The notes under the pieces: generated by a model
What the model was told of the DNA's origin: nothing
The model's input: only the letters and a program-made list of their open reading frames with translations
The model's database searches: none
Translations under genes and position numbers: made by a program
Shown here: piece after piece, positions 17,501-24,900 of the stretch
Layout: each line of letters starts with the position of its first letter
Numbering within the stretch: the first letter of the stretch is position 1
DNA from: JBGZFC01 sp041846575
Lineage (GTDB): Bacteria; Bacteroidota; Bacteroidia; Bacteroidales; Dysgonomonadaceae
Assembly (NCBI GenBank): GCA_041846575.1
Contig: JBGZFC010000033.1
Coordinates: 1-64,000 of the forward strand
DNA: 64,000 nt
Reading direction: 5' to 3'

Positions 17501-18000
17501 TCTTTTAGCAAATACCAAAGAGCCTCTATATATCTGTTGTCGTAGGTAATATAAGGGTCGTTCATATCTACCCAATAACCCATTTTGCGAGTAAGATCTA
17601 CCCACTCTTTGGTGTATTTCATCACTTCGGTGCGACAAGCAGCATTGTATTCATCCACCGAAATGGTTTTTCCTATATTCTCTTTGGTAATACCAAGCGA
17701 TTTTTCCACACCGAGTTCTACCGGAAGTCCGTGTGTGTCCCATCCTGCTTTTCTATTTACCAAGAAGCCTTTCATGGTTTTGTATCTACAAAAAATATCT
17801 TTTATAGAGCGTGCAATCACGTGGTGTATTCCGGGCATTCCGTTTGCCGATGGCGGACCTTCGTAAAACACAAATTCGGGACTCCCCTGACGTATCTCCA
17901 AACTTTTGTGGAAAACATCTTTTTCATCCCATTGTTTCAGTAATTCTTTGTTGATTTCTGATAAATTCAGCTGATTGTATTCGGTAAATTTCTTGCTCAT
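14587..18000 (-). CDS. ileS: Isoleucyl-tRNA synthetase
   Basis: A 1137-residue class-I synthetase with the HIGH signature as GIHH in NGMPGIHHVIARS (about residue 55), the editing CP1 domain (WTTTPWTLPSN), the RYWGTPLPIW block, the GVDQTRGWFFTLH stretch, the KMSKS signature as NKMSKRLGN and a long anticodon-binding C-terminus. The length and lack of a C-terminal zinc cluster fit the large bacterial/eukaryote-like IleRS branch. The open frame runs 13 codons further, but ATG at 18000 (MSKKFTEYN) has a -7 box 37 bases ahead and matches the family. It charges tRNA-Ile and edits misactivated valine. Confidence 0.96.
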   Translation of the reverse strand: MSKKFTEYNQLNLSEINKELLKQWDEKDVFHKSLEIRQGSPEFVFYEGPPSANGMPGIHHVIARSIKDIFCRYKTMKGFLVNRKAGWDTHGLPVELGVEKSLGITKENIGKTISVDEYNAACRTEVMKYTKEWVDLTRKMGYWVDMNDPYITYDNRYIEALWYLLKEIYKKGYLYKGYTIQPYSPAAGTGLSTHELNQPGCYRDVRDTTCTAQFKVKNPLPEWTEFGEPFFLAWTTTPWTLPSNVLLAMGPNIEYVAVQTYNPYTGKPMTVVLAKSLLGAYFPEKNAGLSLEDYKEGDKNAPFRVLEKVWKGSELAGIEYEQLFPWIKTSDNSFRVVTGDFVTTEDGTGIVHIAPTFGADDAKVGKEHNVLGLTLIDKDGNIRPMVDLTGKFYLIEDLDEEFVRNNVNVELYKEYAGRFVKNSYDETLTEEDATLDVDLSVSLKLQNRAFRIEKHVHSYPHCWRTDKPVLYYPLDSWFIRTTACKERMMELNDTINWKPQSTGTGRFGKWLENLQDWNLSRSRYWGTPLPIWRTEDGKQEKCIGSVKELFDEMRKAIDAGIMTELPWKDVTIDNYKELEYTKIDLHRPYVDNIVLVSDDGQPMHRELDLIDVWFDSGAMPFAQFFYPHLSEEDFAKVFPAEFIAEGVDQTRGWFFTLHAISTMVKDSISFKNVISTGLVLDKNGNKMSKRLGNAIDPFETIEKFGSDPLRWYMVTNAAPWDNLKFDIEGVEEVRRKFFATLYNTYSFFALYANVDDFHNQYPQIEHEKRPEIDRWILSLLNSLVKEVDSSFANYEPTRAGRAINDFVNDNLSNWYVRLNRKRFWGGEMTGDKLSAYQTLYECLITVAKLMAPIAPFYADRLYIDLTQATESKASESIHLMDFPTVNEQIIDAQLEEQMYLAQTASSIVLALRRKENLRVRQPLSRILIPVVDNEQQKNIEAVQSLVLSEVNVKDIEFVDSANAMLVKSVKPDFKKLGPKYGKLMKQVAAQIQEMSQDQINELEKNGNISFEVDGQNVNIKAVDVEIISEDIPGWLVGNEGRLTIALDITVTDELRKEGIAREFVNRIQNLRKAKDFEITDRIVVRISSNEMFDEAVNDFSDYIQSQVLADSIEVTKEKLEDEIEIDEVTLGISIEKK

Positions 18001-18036
18001 TTTCAATGATTTTATACCTTTTGTAAATTTTGACTG

Positions 18037-18044
18037 CAAAGGTA
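18037..18044 (-). promoter_or_regulatory. Likely -7 box of the ileS promoter
   Basis: Minus-strand TACCTTTG matches TAnnTTTG, 37 bases ahead of the chosen ileS ATG. It would lie too close to the longer alternative start at 18039, which supports the shorter protein. Confidence 0.5.
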
Positions 18045-18447
18045 GTAAAAAAATGAGAAATATTATAATTCTGTAGTTGTGAAATTATTGCTTGTTTTTG
18101 ACTAATAAAATCAAAAATTTTACTCCATTTTCCCGATAATTATCTAATTTAATATTACTTTTGTATTTATTGCGTATAATATTGAGTTACAGTCGGAATG
18201 GTTTTGAGAGCGTATTGTGTGTTACGGGTTGATGGTTGTTACGAGTTATCGGAAGGATTTCAAGCGAAATGATTCGCGTAGAAGCGGACTTTATGGTTTT
18301 GCCTTGTCATGTAGAACGCAGTGAGACATCTAATGTTTAGATTCTTAACTCCGCTTTAACTCCGTTCTGAATGACAAAATACCACTTACAGTTGTAAAAG
18401 TTTGTTCGTTTACTAAAAAGCATTGATACATTATAATAATTACATCT
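18045..18447. other. Divergent spacer, mostly featureless
   Basis: About 400 bases between the divergent ileS and yihY genes. The half next to ileS is AT-rich and without structure that I can see. The half next to yihY contains a worn dispersed repeat (18305-18377). No open frame looks coding. Confidence 0.55.
18305..18377. repeat. Worn dispersed palindromic repeat, family A
   Basis: The block starts tgtcatgtagaacgcagtga and ends ttctgaatgaca, with an inner AGATTCTT. The two ends are an imperfect inverted repeat (TGTCATnnnGAACG / CGTTCTGAATGACA). The same ends and inner box occur at 63861-63967 and, as one half, at 33070-33097. It resembles the REP-like intergenic repeats of Bacteroidota. 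Confidence 0.45.
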
Positions 18448-19821
18448 ATGAATGAAAGGGGAAAAATAGAGAGAAAGAAAAAAGGGTTCATCGAAAAAAC
18501 AAATATTAGAATTAAATATTGGATACAATTTTTATCACACGATATTTGGCGATTGAGTTCAGAGAATTTTTCAAATAAAAGAAATATTTTCCATAATATA
18601 TTGAAAGTGATTGTTTTGACGGTTAGAAATACACAAGAGCAGGATATTGCCGCAAGTGCTCGTTCACTAACTTACAGAACAATTTTATCATTAGTTCCTA
18701 TTTTGGCTGTACTTTTCGCCATAGCACGTGGATTTGGCTTCGAAAAGATAATGGAAAGCCAGCTTTTTGAGTATTTGGGTGGTCATAATAATACCACTAT
18801 CATGGTTATCAATTTTATAAATAATTCGTTACAACACGCTCAAGGCGGACTTTTTGCAGGTATCGGTATCGCTTTGCTTCTATATACCATTGTTATTCTT
18901 TTTATTGATATAGAAAACAGTATTAACAAGATTTGGCAGATATCTTCCGGCAGGAAAATACAACGCAGGATAACCGACTATTTCGCTATAGTATTGCTTA
19001 TGCCAATATTTATTTTGCTGCAAAGTTCCATTAATATTTTTATAAGCTCTTCAGCCGGTTATTTTGATAAATTGGGATTTATATTAAATCCACTTATCAA
19101 TATATTACTCAATGTAATTCCATTCCTTCTTGTAATTATTATTCTTACTTCTGTTTATAAATTTATTCCTAATATCAGAGTAAAGTTTCTAAATGCTCTG
19201 ATTGGGGGTGTTGTTGCAGGAACGGCGTTTCAGATATTTCAGATGTTTTATTTGAACGGTCAGTTGTGGATAACAAAATATAACGCTATTTACGGAACAT
19301 TTGCGGCAATACCTTTGCTACTGCTTTGGTTGCAATTGTCGTGGTTTATCGTACTTATAGGTGCGTCTTTGTCATATTCCGCTCAAAATCTGAATAAGTT
19401 TTTGTTCGAAAAAGAGACCAAAAATATCAGTAGGCGGTATCGCGATTTTTTTATAATAACCGTTATGTCAACCATTGTAAAACAATTTGTTAATGGCGAC
19501 AGACCGCTTACCGCCAGCCAGATTTCGTACAGATGCAGAATTCCGTTGAAATTGACAAATGATATTATTGATGAGTTGCAGGAAATCAAATTGGTGTTGC
19601 CTACGCCGATAGATAATGATGTGAGAAATATGGCTTATCAACCCGCTTTGGATGTGCATCTGATTTCAGTGAACACGCTCATCTCTAAAATCGATAAAAA
19701 AGGCTCTGAAGATTTTCTTATTGATGTGAACGGCAAGTATTCATCGTATTGGGATGCTTTAGAAAAAACCAGAATAAGTTTGAAGGATAAGGATGGCGAT
19801 AAACTATTGAAAGATTTGTAA
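18448..19821 (+). CDS. YihY/BrkB family inner-membrane protein
   Basis: The 457-residue protein has the YihY (formerly 'ribonuclease BN') core. ASARSLTYRTILSLVPILAV comes near residue 70, followed by six predicted membrane spans to about residue 310, including IENSINKIWQI, the GGVVAGTAFQIFQ span and the final WLQLSWFIVLIGASLSY. A cytoplasmic tail of about 140 residues (LTASQISYRCRIPLKLTNDII onward) looks like a winged-helix fold, a form known in Bacteroidota members. It is not an RNase; the molecular role of the family is unsettled. ATG start with a highly basic N-terminus. It is a single gene on the plus strand. Confidence 0.85.
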   Translation: MNERGKIERKKKGFIEKTNIRIKYWIQFLSHDIWRLSSENFSNKRNIFHNILKVIVLTVRNTQEQDIAASARSLTYRTILSLVPILAVLFAIARGFGFEKIMESQLFEYLGGHNNTTIMVINFINNSLQHAQGGLFAGIGIALLLYTIVILFIDIENSINKIWQISSGRKIQRRITDYFAIVLLMPIFILLQSSINIFISSSAGYFDKLGFILNPLINILLNVIPFLLVIIILTSVYKFIPNIRVKFLNALIGGVVAGTAFQIFQMFYLNGQLWITKYNAIYGTFAAIPLLLLWLQLSWFIVLIGASLSYSAQNLNKFLFEKETKNISRRYRDFFIITVMSTIVKQFVNGDRPLTASQISYRCRIPLKLTNDIIDELQEIKLVLPTPIDNDVRNMAYQPALDVHLISVNTLISKIDKKGSEDFLIDVNGKYSSYWDALEKTRISLKDKDGDKLLKDL

Positions 19822-19894
19822 GGTTATAGGCTGTTGGTTATTGGGTTAAGCAGTTGCTATGTCCAAATTAGCAGCTACTTAGTCAACATAAAAA

Positions 19895-19980
19895 GGAGCA
19901 GAGCACCGGATATATTTGTAGTATTTAAATTATAATAAGCGCATTAGAGGTACAGAGTTCCAAAATATTTTTAAGTGAAC
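19895..19980. repeat. Two diverged copies of a short repeat, family C
   Basis: Two units about 50 bases apart share the pattern AG-GG/AGC-ACAGAG-(2-3)-CC-(2)-A-ATATTT-TA: one near 19899-19922, the other near 19946-19970. They resemble a worn intergenic repeat unit of the kind seen in Bacteroidota. The similarity is judged by eye only. Confidence 0.3.
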
Positions 19981-20080
19981 AAGAAAGTTTTTCGGAAAGT
20001 CGCAATTGCAAATCCATTCGACAAGAGAATCGGGATTAACCGAGTCGGGGTATCCCGTTATTTAATGTCTTATAAATGCA

Positions 20081-20160
20081 ACAAACGGGCTTTTAGCCGT
20101 TGATTGCTGTGCCGAATTAAGGGACGAACGGGCTTAAAGCCTTTAATCCCTGAGCATAAC
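20081..20160. repeat. Worn dispersed repeat, family B
   Basis: It contains AACGGGCTTTTAGCCGTT (20083-20100), a palindrome, and GACGAACGGGCTTAAAGCC, followed by a TTA-rich stretch and CTGAG. The reverse complement of 63742-63790 carries the same order: GGCGAACGGACTTAAAACC, TTA and CTGAG. Two intergenic copies in one window mark it as a dispersed element. Confidence 0.45.
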
Positions 20161-20203
20161 CTAAAAATAGTTATATTTAGGACAAATGCGGAAAAAGAGA
20201 TTT

Positions 20204-21289
20204 TTATCTCGAACAATAGCTGTCCAAAATCTCTTTTGCAGCCATAAAAGGACTCTTCTGTCTTGAAACCACCTCTTTTTCGAGTACTTTCATCATCTCT
20301 GCATTGTGTTCGTTATTATAAAAATCGTTTTTCAATCGTTCGTTGATAGTTTCGTACATCCAATATTTGGATTGCTCGTTACGTTTTTTGTCGAAGTAAC
20401 CGTTATTCTTCACAAAATCGATATAACGATGAATCATATCCCACACCTCTGCAATACCCAAACCGTAATAACCGGAATAGGTCAATACTTCGGGCGTCCA
20501 ACCCGATTCGGGCAACGGAAACAGATGCAAAGCATTTGCAAAGTGTCGCTGTGCCAGTTTTGCTTTTTCTATATTATCGCCGTCGGCTTTGTTAATAACA
20601 ATTCCATCAGCCATTTCCATAATTCCGCGTTTGATGCCTTGCAGCTCGTCTCCCGTTCCGGAAAGTTGGATAAGCAAGAAGAAATCGACCATCGAGTGCA
20701 CGGCTGTTTCGCTCTGCCCTACTCCTACGGTTTCCACAAACACGTAATCGAAACCGGCTGCTTCACACAAAATAATGCTTTCACGAGTTTTACGTGCAAC
20801 TCCTCCCAATGACCCTGCCGAAGGCGAAGGACGAATAAATGCATTCTTTTCAACCGATAGCTTTTCCATACGAGTTTTATCGCCCAGGATACTGCCTTTT
20901 GACAACTCACTCGAAGGGTCAATCGCCAAAACAGCCAATTTATGCCCTTTTTTGAGCAGATGAATTCCAAAAGAGTCTATAGATGTACTCTTTCCTGCTC
21001 CCGGCACTCCCGTTATCCCTACACGAATGGATTTACCCGAATATGGAAGACACTTTTCTATGATAGCCTGCGCCTTTTCCTGATGTTTCGGATTTGAACT
21101 CTCCACCAATGTAACTGCCTGACTCAGAAGCGCAAGATTGCCCGACAACACTCCTTCAACATATACATCTACAGGATGTAAAGAGCGGGCTGACTTCTTT
21201 TTTAAATATGGATTTATACTTGGCGGTTGAGAAACACCTTTGTTTACTGCTAAACCTAAATATTTGGGGTCATTTTCAGGATGGCACAT
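20204..21289 (-). CDS. meaB: MeaB-type GTPase for methylmalonyl-CoA mutase
   Basis: This 361-residue G3E-family GTPase has Walker A GVPGAGKST (residues 94-102), a Mg-binding DPSSELSKGSILGDK block, the ETVGVGQSE switch and NKAD for guanine recognition, ending in a dimerisation arm. MeaB guards adenosylcobalamin loading and protection of methylmalonyl-CoA mutase, used in succinate-to-propionate metabolism. The mutase genes (mutA/mutB) are not in the window. It was formerly labelled ArgK (LAO transport kinase), which is a misnomer. ATG start at 21289. A terminator hairpin with a promoter inside it lies just upstream. Confidence 0.92.
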   Translation of the reverse strand: MCHPENDPKYLGLAVNKGVSQPPSINPYLKKKSARSLHPVDVYVEGVLSGNLALLSQAVTLVESSNPKHQEKAQAIIEKCLPYSGKSIRVGITGVPGAGKSTSIDSFGIHLLKKGHKLAVLAIDPSSELSKGSILGDKTRMEKLSVEKNAFIRPSPSAGSLGGVARKTRESIILCEAAGFDYVFVETVGVGQSETAVHSMVDFFLLIQLSGTGDELQGIKRGIMEMADGIVINKADGDNIEKAKLAQRHFANALHLFPLPESGWTPEVLTYSGYYGLGIAEVWDMIHRYIDFVKNNGYFDKKRNEQSKYWMYETINERLKNDFYNNEHNAEMMKVLEKEVVSRQKSPFMAAKEILDSYCSR

Positions 21290-21349
21290 GTTTTTTAATG
21301 ATTAAATTGTATGAAAAATTTGATAACTTATCGGTATAAATAAAAATAT

Positions 21350-21395
21350 AGAGAACCGAATAAAGCATTTTTGCAAAGATACTCTATTCGGCTCT
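21350..21395 (-). terminator. Terminator of the macroglobulin/DUF1573 genes
   Basis: On the minus strand, arms 21385-21395 and 21350-21362 (AGAGCCGAATA/TATTCGGTTCTCT, two unpaired bases) are followed by ATATTTTTATTTA. It starts about 65 bases after the DUF1573 gene's stop. The loop contains a -7-like box for meaB. Confidence 0.6.
21374..21381 (-). promoter_or_regulatory. Possible meaB -7 box inside the terminator loop
   Basis: Minus-strand TATCTTTG fits TAnnTTTG and lies 85 bases before the meaB ATG, in the loop of the terminator hairpin. No good -33 match. Confidence 0.4.
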
Positions 21396-21460
21396 TATTT
21401 TTGCTAAAAAACAAATAAATATTTGCCTTTACTCTTTTTCGATTTGTGATTTCGTCTATC

Positions 21461-21850
21461 CTACTTTTCCCTTGGTGTAACGGAGCCTTTGATATTTAAC
21501 GTAAATATCGTATCGGGAATATTTGTATAAACGGTTATAGATTTATTAAAATTTCCGGGACGACCTACGGTTGAATATTTCGCCGAAACTATACCTTTTT
21601 TACCCGGCAAAACCGGTTCTCTGGTATAACTCGGTGTGGTACATCCGCACGAAGTAGAAACACGCTGAATAATAATAGGCGATTTTCCTGTGTTTGTAAA
21701 CTCAAACTGAGTAGTAACCGAACCTACCTCTTCCTTTATAACTCCAAAATCGTGAACTTTTTTATTGAACTCCATTTTTGGAGCCGATTGTGAAAACACA
21801 AACGCGCTAAATATAATGCTGAACATCAGCAATAATCCTGCTTTTTTCAT
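21461..21850 (-). CDS. DUF1573 exported protein
   Basis: A 129-residue protein with a signal peptide (MKKAGLLLMFSIIFSAFVFS, cleavage near SQS) and one DUF1573 immunoglobulin-like domain: HDFGVIKE, FEFTNTGKSP, VSTSCGCTTP and YSTVGRPGNFNKSI. The ASP-MSD-Hydin-like fold usually mediates protein contacts in the periplasm. The open frame extends 11 codons further, but ATG at 21850 gives a clean signal peptide. It is 98 bases downstream of the macroglobulin gene and likely co-transcribed. Function unknown. Confidence 0.85.
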   Translation of the reverse strand: MKKAGLLLMFSIIFSAFVFSQSAPKMEFNKKVHDFGVIKEEVGSVTTQFEFTNTGKSPIIIQRVSTSCGCTTPSYTREPVLPGKKGIVSAKYSTVGRPGNFNKSITVYTNIPDTIFTLNIKGSVTPREK

Positions 21851-21948
21851 TTTTATTTTGTTTTTAATATATGATAGACGCAAAATTAAGCATTTCGTTT
21901 AATATAAGAATTGATTTTAACGTTATTTTTTATTGAAATGAGTTTTTT

Positions 21949-24900
21949 TTACTCAACCACTTTCAATCTAATTCCTGCGGTATGCGACGTAAATTCCGGT
22001 GCGTACATGCACCGAATGGTGGTTATTCCGTTGGAATAGTCACCTGTTCGGGTAACAAAGACACCGTATTCAAAAACATACGTTCCACGCGGTAAAACAT
22101 CGAAATAGAAATTGGTTGACGAATCTTTCGATGTTTGATAATAGACGGTTCCACCTTGCCACTTCACGCCCGAAAGTTGTTCGATCGGTTCGAAAGATGC
22201 GGCTTGCATATCTTTCAGATGTACAAATTCGAAATCTCTGTCGGCACGAATTGTCAGACGTACGATCACTTTATCGCCAACTTTCAACGGACTATCAGAG
22301 GTAATCGGATTGAGTTTTGTTCCCGACGCATCGGGTTTTTCCACGAAAAGCAGTTTTTCTACATCCAATGATGCATCTGTTTTCGATATTTTATCCAAAT
22401 CTTCGTAATATTGCCAATAAAGTGCTCCCCAAGCCGGAGCGTTTCCGCTGTTCTCGATTTTCACTTTGCCCATTTGCGGAACGATTTCCGATTTATGCCA
22501 CGCTTCCTTGAAATATCCCGTGCCGAGTTCTTGTTTAACCGGCTCAATGAGTTTATTTGCAATGATTACGGTGGTTTTGTTTTCCGATGAGAACCAATCA
22601 GTTCCCGTACTCAACAAAGCATAAACGGCATCCATTGTGGCGTGAGCGGATTCCCACAGTTGTGTCTGTTTTTGTTTCAAAAGCCAACGCTTCATATTAT
22701 CCATTTCGTCAGCTTTCGCGCCGCCGATGCGGAAAGCATCCATTATAAACGTATGCACCGATGTTGCCGATTGCGACATAAATACGTGAGATCTGTTATT
22801 AGCCCAATACATACCCATTTCGTCAGAAACAGTTGCATGTTCTCTATACGATTTGAGAATATTTTGAACGATATTTTCTTTTCCGTTCCTGTGCATCAAC
22901 ACGGCGACTAAGGAACGTTCGTACAAACCAAATTGAGTCCAATTTTTCTCTACAACCGATGTGTAGAAATCGACCATCTCTTTTGTTTTAGCATCCATCG
23001 GTTGATTATACAATGAACGAACATATAGATATTCCAATTCGAAAACCGAAATAGATTCTATTTTTCGCCAATTCTTGTTGTCTTTTTTCAGTTCTTCAAA
23101 ATTACGAACAGCTTCCGCATCAATATACCGAACGGCTTTAGTTTGCATTGCGATGATATTGTCGTCAAACTCAACCGCTTTTAACTCTTTCAGTTGATTA
23201 AATCCGTAAAGAACGTATTGCGTAATGCTGCGACTCGGATAAAACCCTTTAAACCAACTCCATCCGCCTTGCGATGTTTGCAATTCCGCGAGTTTGTCGA
23301 TAGCTTGGCGGGTAAGGTTTTGGTTACGGTTTAAATCGAACAGAAGAGAAAGTTTTTGTTTCTGCTCCGCTTCGTTTTTCGCTTCCAACACCCAAGGAGT
23401 CTCTTCCAACAACACATTTTTGAGTTCCTGATTTTTTTCGAGATTCGACAGCAATGTTTCCGAATCGCCACCCTGTTTTTTCCACGCTTCAATCATAGCC
23501 GACACTTTGGGATAGGCTTTTGAAATATGCATTCCGAGCGTATTGGCGTAATACGAGACGAACCACGAAACAGCGTTATCGTTATCGGGATTGCTCAACA
23601 CGGGAAGTGCCTGCACGGCATACCACGCGGGATTAGATGTAAATTCGAGCGTGAGACGATAATCTTCGATGGTGCCCGATGTTTTGTTTGCCAATCTGTC
23701 CATCGTAAACTCTTTGGTTTGCGTGCCGTTCACATCCATACGCATACTTTCCGTTACAAGCATCCGGTTGGGAAGTACGGCAAGAGCGTGCTGTTCGCCA
23801 TCGCTGAACGATTCGCTTTGAGCCACGATTCGCACACCGATAACATCGATATTTGAGGGAACATCAAACATCCACCGAGCATCGGATGATTCATCTTTAT
23901 TCAGAGAAAACGGTTGCGACTGATTTTCCGGCGAAATAATGTTTATAATTTCGTCGGTTACCGGATTGAAAAACTCCAACTTCACGTTTCCGTTAATCGT
24001 TTTGTCCGACAAATTGGAAATTTTTGTTGAGATGCTCGCACGGTCGCCGTGGCGGAGGAAACGCGGCATATTTGGCGTAACCATCAACTCTTTTTGCGAA
24101 ACGGTAAAGGCTTCCGTCTGACCCACGTTGAGGTTTTTATCGTGTGCCAACACACGGAAACGCCAGCGGGTATTGCTCTCGGGAACGGTGAAAGCGATTT
24201 GGGTTTCGCCTTTTTCGTTGGTACGCAATTGCGGGAAAAAGAAAGCTGTTTCGTTGAAATTGCGGCGGATTTGTGGTTGATTCTGAGATGGTAATGGTAG
24301 AGACATTTGTTCAGTACTATTTATCTCCACGTCTTCTTTTACCTCCTTAGAAACTCCATAAGCTACAACAACTTCATTAAGAACATCTGATTCTTCAACC
24401 TTTACTCCGGCTGCACTTCCTGCCAATGCTCTGTATAACATACCTCCATATTGAAAAAACGAAAAATCGAACCAATTAAATCTGTCGAAAGCAAATGTCG
24501 TTTCGTTCTTAAAATATGTCGGAATATAAATATTTATCCAATCTTCGTTAAATGAATTATCACTTCGCAATGAAGATGCGGTTTTATATTTTTCAAAATA
24601 GGGTAAAGACAACATCCATTTTGTTGCAGGATAAATTTGGTCAAGCGAAAAGTCATACATTCCTGCCAATATTTCCGCCGTAGCGGGATTTCCCTTACTG
24701 TCTTTTATACTTAATCGCCACTCTTCGTTTGCTCCGGGACGAATTTTATCGCGGAATACATCCATTTTTATGTTCAATTCGGGTTTTTCCTTTTCAGAGA
24801 TGATTTGTGTTGTGTGATGATAAAATTTTTCGTCTTTTATGTATGTCATCATTACCGTTAAACCATCTTTATATTCCGATTTGAACGGAACGGTAAACAA

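Larger units (their letters stand above)
19822..20203. other. Convergent spacer filled with worn repeats
   Basis: About 380 bases between the convergent yihY and meaB genes. It contains two kinds of repeat-like sequence (19895-19980 and 20081-20160) and no plausible gene. Confidence 0.5.
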
